A stretch of 47,892 bases of DNA, taken from contig NZ_KB903552.1 in the NCBI RefSeq assembly GCF_000379805.1, positions 1-47,892 of the forward strand. The letters run 5' to 3'. Position 1 is the stretch's first letter, and every line of letters starts with the position of its first letter. This DNA is from Lewinella cohaerens DSM 23179. GTDB taxonomy: Bacteria > Bacteroidota > Bacteroidia > Chitinophagales > Saprospiraceae. Below the pieces are notes generated by a model that ran no database searches, had not been told where the DNA came from, and saw only the letters and a list, made by a program, of their open reading frames with translations. This document shows positions 37,301-46,057 of this stretch, in pieces. A program made the position numbers and the translations under genes.

Positions 37301-37666
37301 CACATCCATGGCTACCAATGAGTCTATTTCCTGTGGCTTAGCATCTGCGGGTACCAGGTATCCCTTGGGGTTGAGGTCACTGTCTAAAGCGATTCCGTGA
37401 CCGGCAAAATAGAATAACACCCTATCTTTCTCGCCTACTTTCTGAGGGATTGTTTCTTTTAAAAAGGTGAGTAAGTTTTCTTTATTGGCATTCAGTAAGG
37501 GAGGGTGTACCTGATAACCATGCTCTTTCTCCAACCGCTCCGCCAGCACCTTCGCATCGTTCACTGCCGTGTTGAGCGGCGTGAGGTGCTCGTAGTCATT
37601 AATACCAATGATAAAAGCATGACTAGTGGTGAAGGGGAGTTGTATGGTGTTGCCGGTGTTTTGCAT
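34328..37666 (-). CDS. Transmembrane caspase-nSTAND protein with reduced propeller and altered MHD-like motif
   Basis: 1112 residues, the last gene of the four-gene operon. The caspase domain has His90 (FYFAGHG) and Cys142 (MDCCFSG). The nSTAND1 NTPase has Walker A GESGSGKS (333-340), Walker B VLYIDQYEE (390-398) and SVRKDLEP. A basic stretch (KRKSIRRAS) precedes one membrane helix near 712-735, followed by a coiled coil. The C-terminus keeps only weak propeller traces plus one good WD-like blade (AISPDGQSILTCSKQELKLWDW). The motif EPAHDAL of its paralogs is EPAYGHL here, with Tyr622 replacing the conserved His. Only 4 bases separate it from the preceding gene. It may be a degenerating duplicate or a constitutively tuned variant; the catalytic residues are intact. 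Confidence 0.92.
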   Translation of the reverse strand: MQNTGNTIQLPFTTSHAFIIGINDYEHLTPLNTAVNDAKVLAERLEKEHGYQVHPPLLNANKENLLTFLKETIPQKVGEKDRVLFYFAGHGIALDSDLNPKGYLVPADAKPQEIDSLVAMDVLYQMIVDLPCKHGLIIMDCCFSGAFKWSTGYRDVLFDLPSILYEERYSQYVKHPAWQVITSSASDEKALDVLVENSLGLRSKEGSEHSPFALALLEGLDGSADRIPSGGGDGVITATELFAFLRDRVEEQTNQDGKNQSPSFFSLDKHEKGEYIFFHPRHRLNLPPIPRRNPFMGLKSYKEADASLFFGREKAIKALEAYCKPSAFLVISGESGSGKSSLVRAGLFPVLREQEWQILPVIQPGETPLATLKASSKKFKERLANNTPTVLYIDQYEELITKCKIPEERLGFEKKLKRLLLKFKHLMVIVSVRKDLEPALAEGPLKNRWQQCRYETPALTTEEVREIIVKPAREEVLFFEPKGLIDSLVTEVDKTSGALPLLSFTLSELYEAYIQSGRTDRSLTEEDYQKKGGLFSGLRTWGNDLYDNLDETHQKSMRKLLLRMIVVEKGVFSCRRIYTDELIYADPQESERTLDIAQRLVTAHLLATGITEQGQRFFEPAYGHLLHIWGRLREWITIKGEEKIIQRYKLRHAVENYNKQQTTAPQKARGLLWDNNPQLEVLKIECQAGNHGFNKQEEAFIQTSLKRKSIRRASTWGALIIVPLIAIGAWYYLLGREQLFKAVDATQKQRIDNLNHEKQELTAQIDSIEGLRKKALNLVIARELTTRSALARRARPIVAFRLAEHSLKMDSNSMLAKIALLKAFYANIENASRPAVAFDQDNSQQHSTLFLNKLHSGRYTPEQFNVEEEIKNRLFTLISGKHTSIDSLFYSESSKTLALKYRDNDSFSVWEFDNTWNLRGIFPCSIVIRSQDNLVIKQEKGTQITLNTCTPFSGEQLFSGNNKTYQSFDPVNFEIEVLSENRLKNGIKITNRSSFESVELIGHQHPILSIAISPDGQSILTCSKQELKLWDWKGYNYLSFPKGGKADFSPDGDFILRFPSLPKIEPPEKHNTPVDLEIYPFSAKTLCNWANANGVPKLSEADQAKFRASELK

Positions 37667-37670
37667 AGTT

Positions 37671-40600
37671 TTAGTATTCCCAGTCTATTCCATATTCGGC
37701 TTGTTCCGCTGGAGTTAGTTTGTAGACGTCATTCCAGAGGGTGCCAGCAGTGTACTGGCCAAATATGTTCCGCACCAGTGTTGCTTTGTTCTCTTTACTT
37801 ATAAGGATGATTTGCCCATTTGGTGAAAAATCGACACTCTGCCCTCCTAAGTTTCTATATAAGCGTAGTAATCTTCCTGATAAGTCCCATAATCGGACAA
37901 ATTCCTGACTTCCGGTCAACAGCGTCTTGCCATCAGGTGAAAAGGCAACACTGAGCATTTCCTTTCTTTCATTTTCTGGAAACGTCATTAGGTGCTCGCC
38001 ACTTGTATTCCATAACTTGGCAGTGCCATCATAGCTGGCGGTTAGGACTAGTTTACCATTAGGAGAAAAACAGACATCGGCAATTTTTCCTCTATGGCCC
38101 CGTAAGTCGGTGATTTTTTCGCCAGTTTGACGCCAGATTTTTGCAGTATTGTCGTGGCTTCCGGTTACAAAAATACGACCGTCCGGTGCGAAATCTACAC
38201 ATGATACCAGAGCAGTATGTTCAGTAAATGTTTTAAGTTCTTCCCCTGAGATACGCCAGAGCTTAGCAGTACTATCAGCACCGCTAGTCAACACCAATTT
38301 TCCGTCAGGAGAAATGTCAACTCCGAGAACATCACCATGGGCCGTAAATGTTTGTAAAACACTCCCGGAAGAATCCCAGGCTTTAGCTGTTCCGTCGTTG
38401 CTTCCGGTTAAGAGTGTTTCCCCGTCAAGGGAGATGGAAGTGCTATTGATCCAACTTTGGTGGCCCTGGAAATTTAATAAGTATCGGCCTGAGCTATCCC
38501 ATATTTTTGCTACGTTTTCTGTTGGTGTTCCTGTGAATCCTTGTCCCATTGATTGTCGTACATTTTGGAAGGGAAAAATCCCACTAATAAGTGAAGGTTT
38601 TCCTCTTTCACTGGCATAGGGATTGCCCTCCGCTGTAATGATTTTATCTCCATTAGGGAAAAACAGCGCCCCTGTGATAGCAGCGTTGTGTTCAAATGAG
38701 GGAAGACTTTCTTCAATATCCCATATATGGACAGTACCGTCTTCTTCTCCGGTCAGAAATTGTTTGCTGTCCGGTGAGAAGCATACGGCCATGACACTGT
38801 TAGAGTCCACATTTGTTTGCCACAAAGTAGTCCAGGGAGCTGTATCATTGTTCATCCACACTTCTCTATCGGGAAGTTGCCATACTTTTGAATTTCCATC
38901 GGTATCGCTACGGGTGATGATCTTTTTCCCATCAGGAGAAAAGGTCAGACTTCTCATCTTGTCGGTATCACTCTGATGATCATATACTTGGCCAGTTGCC
39001 AGGTTGGTAATGGAGATGGTTTTGTCTTCCCCTCCGGCGACGACATACGCTCCGTCTGGCGAGAAGCCGAAAGTGTAGATGGTTTGCCCTGCGGTGGGAA
39101 CATCGGTGGATGCTCCACTTGCTATATCCCACAGCAAAAGGTGATCTCGCTGCCATCCATCGCCCGTCGTTAAGACATTTTTTCCGTCAGGGGAAAAAGT
39201 TACTGGTCCACGGCCTCCGCCAAAATCACGTATATTTTGGCCTTCTAAGCTCCATAATTTGGCCTGTTCTTGATAGCTGTTGGTTACTATCTTTGACCCA
39301 TCGGGCGAGTACGCTACTTCCGATAAGGCTGCCGGATGAGCGCGAAATCTTAATATTTGCTCTCCATTGAGATGCCAAAGTGCAATATGGCCATCATACA
39401 TTCCGGTAAGAATGGTGTCTCCACTGGGCGAGAATAGCGCCCGGGTTATTTCACTATTCTGACGAGGAAACTCCCGGATAAGCTGGCCGTTCAGTTTCCA
39501 CAATCTTGCGACACTGTCCTTGCCAGCTGTAAGTATTTTTGTGCCATCAGGAGAGTAAGTGATACCGTTGACAATATTTTGATGGGCGCTAAACTTGTGT
39601 CGATAATATTGTCCTCTTCTTCTCCTGTGAATATCACGGAGTGCGCTACTCGTTTCTTCGGAAGGAAATAATTTGTGTGCTGCCAGGGCCAGGTTAAGTG
39701 CCAAGGTAGGATCTTCAGACATTTCTTTTTGAGCCTTTGCTGCTGCTGTTGCACTCTTCGCCTCAATAGTACTTTGCTCCGCTCGGCTTTGCGCCTGTCT
39801 TGCTAATTTCGTTTGCCAAAGCGCATTGTCTCTTTCCTGGCCTGCTATAACAGCACTTCGGCGAGCGAGGCTATCAGAGACTTCTGCTTTAAGCAAAGCT
39901 TCTTTTGCTGCTTTTGCTTCCTGTTGCGCAATACTATCTGACCTTTCTGCATTTTTTTGAGCCAGCAAGGCATTTTTAGCTTCTTGACTTGCTTGCAGTT
40001 GGGCATCTTTTGCTATTCCTTGCTCATAAAATGCGAAAGCCGCTAAGCCTAAAAGGCCAATCATCACGGCTGCAATGACTCCTGCACGACGGCGTTTGTT
40101 TTTTTGCCGTAAGGCATTGCTTTTCTGCAAAAAAGTTTCTTCTTTGGCATTGAATACGTGCCCTTTGATTTGCAAATCGGCAAGAAGCAAATCTAGTCGC
40201 GGATCATCGTTCCAGAGGTATTCGTTCTTTTGGTTGATTTCATAATCAGTGACGGCCAAACTCAGCTTGTACATTAATCCCAAGCGACCTTCGCCCTGGG
40301 CTTTGATCCATTCCCAAAGGCGGGCCCAGGCGCGTACGAGTGCGTCGTGGGCTGGTTCAAAAAACGTTTGTCCTTGGGTGTCAACCCCGGTAGAAATCAG
40401 GCGGGCAGTTACGAGCTGCTGGGCTACGTTTTGGAGGCGTTCGCTTTCGGCAGGGTCGCTAAAAACGAGGTCGCTGCTGGCTACTCTTCGACTGGCAAGC
40501 TCGCCGCCTTCCAAGGATACCATCCGCAGCATCAGTTTGCGCATACTGTCCTGGTGGGCTTGGTCGAGGTCATCGTAGATGGCATTGGCACGGGTGCGTA

Positions 40601-42212
40601 AGGCACCAATCACGCCGCCTAGTTTTTCGTAATCTTCTAAAGCGAAAGCGCGATTGGTACGGCCACTTTTGAGGTAAGCATGGTACAGTTCGCTGAGGGT
40701 GAAGGACAACAAGGGCAGTGCACCGGGCGCTTGATTGACGGCCTCCAGTAGCTTGTCGACCAAGATGTCGGATTCAAAAAACAAGACCTCTTGTACGGTC
40801 GGTTTGATAATGACTTCCCGCAGTTCGTCTTGACTGAAGACGGGTACAACGTAGCGGCCTTTTTGCCACCAGTTGGCGAGTGCTCCTTCTTCAAACTGCG
40901 GTTCAAAATCGGAACGAATACTGAGCACAATGCGCAGTTGGGGGTAGGCTTTCAGCCAATCAGCTAGTTGTGCCTCAAAATCCAATCGTTCTTGGGGATC
41001 AAGGCACTGGGTGATGAGTTCTTCGTATTGATCAATGATCAATACGCTTTTTCCTTCTTTTTTGAGCGCAGCGTCCAGGTCGGGTAAACCCGATTGCAAG
41101 CTTTCCAGCGGGCTTTTTCCGGGGCGGATGACGGGCAAGATGTGCCAATCGTTTTTCCGTAAGGAAGGCAAAAGGCCAGCTTTGATCACCGAAGACTTGC
41201 CTGTTCCAGAGGCACCACTTACAACGATGAGAGATTGTTCTGCCGCTAAATCAGCCAAAGCTACGATTACGCGATCACGGCCATAGAAGAGGTTGCTGTC
41301 GGTTTCGTTATACGATTTGAGCCCCATAAAGGGATTGCGATCCGGAATGGGCGGCAGGTTGAGTACGTGGCGGGGATGCAAAAAGATGTACTGCCCTTTA
41401 TCATGGCGCTGTAGCGAAAACATAGCGGGGCTTTGCCGCTTACCCTCTTCCGTTGTTTCGTCTTCTACCCGGTCGCGCAGGTAGGTGTAGAGTTCGGTAG
41501 CGGTAATTACGCCATCTCCTTTTTCTTTGGGAACAGTATCTGCCTCTCCGGCCAAGCCCGCCAGCAAGGCGGTCGCAAAAGGCGAGTGTTTGGCATCGGC
41601 AGCACTACGCATACCAAGGGTGCGGTCGGAAAGTATATCTACGGCCTTTTGGTCAGAAGCCGAAGAAGTGATCACCTGCCACGCAGGGTCTTGGGTATAT
41701 TGATGAAAACGTTCCTGGTATATGATGCCTGGCAGGTCAAACATCACATCTCGGAACCCCGTCGACCACTTAAAAGCACCCGCAAAGCAGCAATCCAGAA
41801 CCAACAATCCGTGCTTACAGGGCAGCTTGGTAACCGCATCGTGGAAGGTATCCATTGCGAGCAGGGTTTCTGGGTCACCTGGTTTAGCATCTGCGGGAAC
41901 CAAATACCCTTTGGGGGCGTCATCGCTGTCGAGTGCAATTCCATGGCCGGCGAAATAGAAGAGAATGCGATCATCCTCGCTCACCAAGCGGGGCAAATCC
42001 ACTTCCAGTAGTTGCATGATCGCCGCCCGGTTGGCATTCAGTAATGGCGGATGCACTTGGTAGCCGTGGTCTTCTGCCAATCGCTCCGCCAGAACTTGTG
42101 CATCGTTTACCGCCGTACTCAGTGGTGTGAGATGCTCGTAGTCATTGATGCCAATGATGAATGCATGACTGGTGGTAAAGGGGAGTTGGATGTTGTTGTT
42201 CTCAGTTGACAT
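37671..42212 (-). CDS. Transmembrane caspase-nSTAND protein with 14 WD40-type blades
   Basis: 1513 residues. Caspase domain with His90 (FYFAGHG) and Cys142 (LDCCFAG); linker RNPFMGLKSY; nSTAND1 NTPase with Walker A GASGTGKS (333-340), Walker B VLIIDQYEE (390-398), SIRSDFEP and MHD-like EPAHDALVRAW. A basic run (KNKRRRAG) precedes one membrane helix at about 708-728, then an Ala/Glu/Lys-rich coiled coil to about 850. From about residue 870 I count 14 WD40-type blades (repeated FSPDGK--LTGS--T-KLW), enough for two seven-bladed propellers. The positive residues before the helix suggest caspase and NTPase in the cytoplasm and propellers in the periplasm. Four bases separate it from the genes on both sides, so it is cotranscribed. 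Confidence 0.95.
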   Translation of the reverse strand: MSTENNNIQLPFTTSHAFIIGINDYEHLTPLSTAVNDAQVLAERLAEDHGYQVHPPLLNANRAAIMQLLEVDLPRLVSEDDRILFYFAGHGIALDSDDAPKGYLVPADAKPGDPETLLAMDTFHDAVTKLPCKHGLLVLDCCFAGAFKWSTGFRDVMFDLPGIIYQERFHQYTQDPAWQVITSSASDQKAVDILSDRTLGMRSAADAKHSPFATALLAGLAGEADTVPKEKGDGVITATELYTYLRDRVEDETTEEGKRQSPAMFSLQRHDKGQYIFLHPRHVLNLPPIPDRNPFMGLKSYNETDSNLFYGRDRVIVALADLAAEQSLIVVSGASGTGKSSVIKAGLLPSLRKNDWHILPVIRPGKSPLESLQSGLPDLDAALKKEGKSVLIIDQYEELITQCLDPQERLDFEAQLADWLKAYPQLRIVLSIRSDFEPQFEEGALANWWQKGRYVVPVFSQDELREVIIKPTVQEVLFFESDILVDKLLEAVNQAPGALPLLSFTLSELYHAYLKSGRTNRAFALEDYEKLGGVIGALRTRANAIYDDLDQAHQDSMRKLMLRMVSLEGGELASRRVASSDLVFSDPAESERLQNVAQQLVTARLISTGVDTQGQTFFEPAHDALVRAWARLWEWIKAQGEGRLGLMYKLSLAVTDYEINQKNEYLWNDDPRLDLLLADLQIKGHVFNAKEETFLQKSNALRQKNKRRRAGVIAAVMIGLLGLAAFAFYEQGIAKDAQLQASQEAKNALLAQKNAERSDSIAQQEAKAAKEALLKAEVSDSLARRSAVIAGQERDNALWQTKLARQAQSRAEQSTIEAKSATAAAKAQKEMSEDPTLALNLALAAHKLFPSEETSSALRDIHRRRRGQYYRHKFSAHQNIVNGITYSPDGTKILTAGKDSVARLWKLNGQLIREFPRQNSEITRALFSPSGDTILTGMYDGHIALWHLNGEQILRFRAHPAALSEVAYSPDGSKIVTNSYQEQAKLWSLEGQNIRDFGGGRGPVTFSPDGKNVLTTGDGWQRDHLLLWDIASGASTDVPTAGQTIYTFGFSPDGAYVVAGGEDKTISITNLATGQVYDHQSDTDKMRSLTFSPDGKKIITRSDTDGNSKVWQLPDREVWMNNDTAPWTTLWQTNVDSNSVMAVCFSPDSKQFLTGEEDGTVHIWDIEESLPSFEHNAAITGALFFPNGDKIITAEGNPYASERGKPSLISGIFPFQNVRQSMGQGFTGTPTENVAKIWDSSGRYLLNFQGHQSWINSTSISLDGETLLTGSNDGTAKAWDSSGSVLQTFTAHGDVLGVDISPDGKLVLTSGADSTAKLWRISGEELKTFTEHTALVSCVDFAPDGRIFVTGSHDNTAKIWRQTGEKITDLRGHRGKIADVCFSPNGKLVLTASYDGTAKLWNTSGEHLMTFPENERKEMLSVAFSPDGKTLLTGSQEFVRLWDLSGRLLRLYRNLGGQSVDFSPNGQIILISKENKATLVRNIFGQYTAGTLWNDVYKLTPAEQAEYGIDWEY

Positions 42213-42216
42213 GGTC

Positions 42217-45200
42217 CTACTGCTCTTTTTTTATAAAATCACTTCTGATCCAACCCCTTCCTTTTTGATTTTGAATAAGGTACCAGGCGTGTTTTTCTCC
42301 TGCTGGAGTTTTTTCTTCGAAAATGGTGACCCGATCACCTATGCTCAATTTAAAGATGGGTGTACCACTTACAGGGGCTTCACGAACCCGTACGTTGTCG
42401 CCAGTGAGTACGCCGTAAGTAGGGCCGGAAGATGCAGGTGTAGGTGGTGGTGTTACATTTTGCTGTGACTCGTTATTGGCTGCTGCGTTGTTGCGATGAT
42501 TTAGCGCTGGAGCAGTGGCCGGGGTACTATTCTCCAGGTCAATTTTTGCCAACGGGCCTAGTGCGTTGTAGTTATTGATGTAGCTGAGAATTAACACGGG
42601 ATCAAGAGTGTAAACATCATGTTTGATTTGAATATAGCGGTTGTCCTCTGAGAAAGCTCCAAAAAAAGGATCATTGTCGTGATGGGGTAGGTTTAGGAGG
42701 ATCAACGTTTCCCCATTCTTGGAATAGAATGCTTTGTTGTTTAAGGTATACTGCTCATTTTCGATTTTGACATTGTAGATATCACTGACTGCTTTAAAAC
42801 GGATACTTGCTCCGGTAAAAACATCCAGGCAGCTTTCGTGAACGCCAAATTTGTGTCCTTCTCCACAAGGGTAGGGGAAGGTTTTTTCTAATGACCAATA
42901 CTTACTTGCCCCGTCTTCTGTAGTGGTTTTTAGTACTTTTTCATCATTGTAAAATTCTAAAGTAGGAATAGGCTTGTTTTGATGAGCAGTAAACTCCCAA
43001 ATTGGCACCACAACCTCTTCTCTACGGCCCGTTAAATTGAAAACCTTGACGTTTCCATCGGTGGATGCTGCCGCCAGGAAATCTCCCGATGGACTCAAAG
43101 AAATACCAGCAGTTTCGGCTCCGTAAACACTGATACGCTCAAGCTTTTGGGGTGCTGCATCGCGGCGATAAACACCAAGCAGTTGAACCGCATGGTCATC
43201 ATCAAAAATGGCAATTTTATCTCCGTTTTGGTTAGCAAAAAATGGATTCTTCTTGTAGTAGTCAATATATAACCGCGCATAGATATCTTCGATTTCAGCA
43301 CCGCCATGTTGGAAAAGCGCAAAACAATTACCTGATACTTCCCCTCCTTCAGGGCCGTACTCAACGATTACAAAGTTTCCGCCAGGATCAAATTCGGCTT
43401 TTACTATTCCTGTAAACATACCAGGATTGGTATAGCGATTTACCAATGCCTGGTTTGGCCCATATTCCTCGACAACCTGACCGTTAATGCGTAAGGTGTG
43501 ATTCTTTACTCGATCCGATGGGTTGATTTTTATGGGCGAAAAGCGACTGGCCGGATCTAGCTCAAAGCGCCGGGGGCTGTAGACCAGTTTTATGAGTTCT
43601 TTGGTAAACTCTTGTGTTTCGAGGCCATTTTCGTTGGCTACCTGGTAGCCTTGCTCTGCCAGCCGAAGTGCTCGTAGCGGCTCCGAATCTTCTTTGGAGC
43701 GAGCTTCGGCCAGTAGACTTCGTAGGTTCGCATTGAGTGTTTCTTGTTCTGCTATGTCGCGCTGCTCATTAGCACGCTGCTCATTTTCTTGGGCAAGCTG
43801 TGCGCTTGATTCTGCCTTTACACTATTGTTATAAGCAAAAAGCGACAAAATAGAGAGCCCCGCGATCACGCCAATAGTGATTCCCCATGTCGTACGTTTT
43901 CTTGCGGACCGCCGTTTCAAACTGTTGCGCACGAAGGTTTCTTCCTGCTTGTTAAAAGCATGGTCCTTGTCCAATAATTCTACCTTGAGTAAATCCAGGC
44001 TGGGGTTGTTGTTCCACAAGAGATTGCGGGCTTTTTTGGGTGCTGTGGCTAGTAATCCGTGGTATTCATTGGTCGCTTGCCCCAGCTTGTAGTGCAGGGT
44101 GATTTTGCTTTCTCCTACGGTTTTGATCCATTCCCATAGTCGAGCCCAGGCGCGTACCAGCGCATCGTGAGCAGGTTCTATGAAGGTGCGCCCTTGGCGA
44201 TCCGTACCTTTTAGGAGGAGGCGTGCATTGACCAATTGGTCGGCAATGATACGAAGGCGAGTCGTTTCGGCAGTGTTGCTAAATTGAAGCTCGTCCACAA
44301 AAATGCGTTTGCCTGCCAGTTCGCCACCTTCCGCAGAAACCATCCGTAGCATAAGCTTGCGCATACTGGTTTGCTCTGCCGGGTTCAGGGACTCATACTC
44401 GGCATCTGCACGGGTACGTAATGCGCCGATCACGCCACCCAGTTTTACATAATCTTCTTGCGCCAGGGCGCGATCTTCCCGACCACTTTTGAGGTAAGCG
44501 TGGTATAATTCACTCAAGGTGAAAGAAAGTAAGGGCAAAGCACCGGGTGCTTGGCTTACTTCTTCGCTGATTTGTTCAACCAGGTCTTCTGGTTCGTAAA
44601 AAAGCACGGCCTGGGCGGCAGGTCTGGTAATCACTTCCCGTACTTCATCCAAGCTGAAGGAAGGCACCACATAACGCCCTTTGGCCCACCATGGAGCCAA
44701 TGCTTCGCTCTCGAATTGTGGTTCGAAATCTGCGCGGATACTTAGGATGATGTCCAACTCAGGATATTGCTGTAGCCACTGTGCTATTTGTTGTTCAAAG
44801 GCCAGTCGCTCCTCCGGGTTCAGGCATTGTGTGATCAGTTCTTCATATTGGTCGATAACCAGAACGGGAGAGCCATCTTTGAGCTGCTTTTCAATACCCG
44901 GTAGCTCGGTGGCAATGGTCTGCATGGGTTCTTTGCCGGGGCGGATAATTGGTAGAATCGTACGCCCTGCTTTACGCAACTGAGGTAATACACCAGCTTT
45001 GATGACTGAGCTTTTGCCTGTGCCGGAAGCACCACTGACCACGGTCAAGGAATTTGCGTTCACCTTTTCAAGGAGTACTTCAACGACACGGTTGCGGCCA
45101 AAAAAGAGGTTGGCGTCATCTTCACTATAGGAAGAAAGGCCCATGAAGGGGTTGTGGTCAGGCGTAGGCGGCAGATTAAAACGATGGTTAGGATTGAGGA

Positions 45201-46026
45201 AAATAAACTCTCCTTTATCATGCCGTTTGAGGTTGAAAATAGAAGGACTTTGCCGCTTGGCATTCTCTGTTGTCTGTGTTTCTACGGAGTCACGCAAGTA
45301 AGAATATATTTCGGTAGCGGTCATTACTCCATCGCCTTTACCAGCGGGGATGACGTCGCCAGCGCCACCTAGTGCTTCTAACAAGGAGGCCGCAAAGGGG
45401 GAGTGATGGCCACCGCCTTCTTCGCGCAAACCCAGGCTTTGATTTGTGATAATATCCACCGCCTTCTGATCATGTGCAGAGGAAGTGATCACCTGCCAAG
45501 CCGGGTCTTTGCAGTAACGCCAGAATCGTTCTTCATAGATGACTTTGGGTAAGTCAAAGATCACGTCCCTAAAGCCAGACGACCACTTGAAGGCACCAGA
45601 GAAACAGCAATCCAGGATGAGTAGCCCGTGCCGACAAGGTAAGGTTGTGAGCGCGTCGTGTAGGGTTGCCATCGGTATAAGTGTCTCTTCCTGCCCTGGG
45701 CGGGTGTCGGCAGCAACGAGGTAGCCGTTGGGGCCTTCTTCTCCGTCGAGTGCTACGCCGTGGCCCGCGAAGTAGAAAAGCACGCGGTCGTCTTTATCAA
45801 CCAACCTAGGGATGTCTTCCGTAAGGAGCTTGTGCAATGATTCGTGGGTAGCATTGAGTAAGGGGGCGTGTACCTTGAAGCCATGTTGCTCTGCTAGTCG
45901 CTCTGCAATTACCTGCGCATCGTTCACTGCCGTGCTGAGTGGTGTGAGGTGCTGATAGTCGTTGATGCCCACGATAAAAGCGTGGCTGGTAGTGAAAGGA
46001 AGTTGGATATGGGTATTGGCTGACAT
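42217..46026 (-). CDS. Transmembrane caspase-nSTAND protein with propeller-like region and C-terminal SH3b domain
   Basis: 1269 residues. Caspase domain with His89 (FYFAGHG) and Cys141 (LDCCFSG); nSTAND1 NTPase with Walker A GASGTGKS (332-339), Walker B VLVIDQYEE (388-396), SIRADFEP and MHD-like EPAHDALVRAW. A basic stretch (KRRSARKRTTWG) leads into a membrane helix at about 710-732, then a coiled coil to about 790. Beta-propeller-like sequence follows (ISLSPSGDFLAAASTDGNVKVF). The last 69 residues are a bacterial SH3 domain (VLTGDNVRVREAP, GDRVTIFEE, GRGWIRSDFI), preceded by a Pro/Ala/Asn linker. SH3b domains often bind cell-wall peptides, which fits a periplasmic C-terminus. It starts 31 bases after the leading caspase gene. 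Confidence 0.95.
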   Translation of the reverse strand: MSANTHIQLPFTTSHAFIVGINDYQHLTPLSTAVNDAQVIAERLAEQHGFKVHAPLLNATHESLHKLLTEDIPRLVDKDDRVLFYFAGHGVALDGEEGPNGYLVAADTRPGQEETLIPMATLHDALTTLPCRHGLLILDCCFSGAFKWSSGFRDVIFDLPKVIYEERFWRYCKDPAWQVITSSAHDQKAVDIITNQSLGLREEGGGHHSPFAASLLEALGGAGDVIPAGKGDGVMTATEIYSYLRDSVETQTTENAKRQSPSIFNLKRHDKGEFIFLNPNHRFNLPPTPDHNPFMGLSSYSEDDANLFFGRNRVVEVLLEKVNANSLTVVSGASGTGKSSVIKAGVLPQLRKAGRTILPIIRPGKEPMQTIATELPGIEKQLKDGSPVLVIDQYEELITQCLNPEERLAFEQQIAQWLQQYPELDIILSIRADFEPQFESEALAPWWAKGRYVVPSFSLDEVREVITRPAAQAVLFYEPEDLVEQISEEVSQAPGALPLLSFTLSELYHAYLKSGREDRALAQEDYVKLGGVIGALRTRADAEYESLNPAEQTSMRKLMLRMVSAEGGELAGKRIFVDELQFSNTAETTRLRIIADQLVNARLLLKGTDRQGRTFIEPAHDALVRAWARLWEWIKTVGESKITLHYKLGQATNEYHGLLATAPKKARNLLWNNNPSLDLLKVELLDKDHAFNKQEETFVRNSLKRRSARKRTTWGITIGVIAGLSILSLFAYNNSVKAESSAQLAQENEQRANEQRDIAEQETLNANLRSLLAEARSKEDSEPLRALRLAEQGYQVANENGLETQEFTKELIKLVYSPRRFELDPASRFSPIKINPSDRVKNHTLRINGQVVEEYGPNQALVNRYTNPGMFTGIVKAEFDPGGNFVIVEYGPEGGEVSGNCFALFQHGGAEIEDIYARLYIDYYKKNPFFANQNGDKIAIFDDDHAVQLLGVYRRDAAPQKLERISVYGAETAGISLSPSGDFLAAASTDGNVKVFNLTGRREEVVVPIWEFTAHQNKPIPTLEFYNDEKVLKTTTEDGASKYWSLEKTFPYPCGEGHKFGVHESCLDVFTGASIRFKAVSDIYNVKIENEQYTLNNKAFYSKNGETLILLNLPHHDNDPFFGAFSEDNRYIQIKHDVYTLDPVLILSYINNYNALGPLAKIDLENSTPATAPALNHRNNAAANNESQQNVTPPPTPASSGPTYGVLTGDNVRVREAPVSGTPIFKLSIGDRVTIFEEKTPAGEKHAWYLIQNQKGRGWIRSDFIKKEQ

Positions 46027-46057
46027 GTTGAATCCTTTTAAAGTTAATGCGGGTTAC

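Noticed and set aside
37671-39640. WD40 repeat DNA as a possible CRISPR or satellite array
   Set aside because: The periodicity is about 120 bases, in frame, and conserved only at the protein level as propeller blades.
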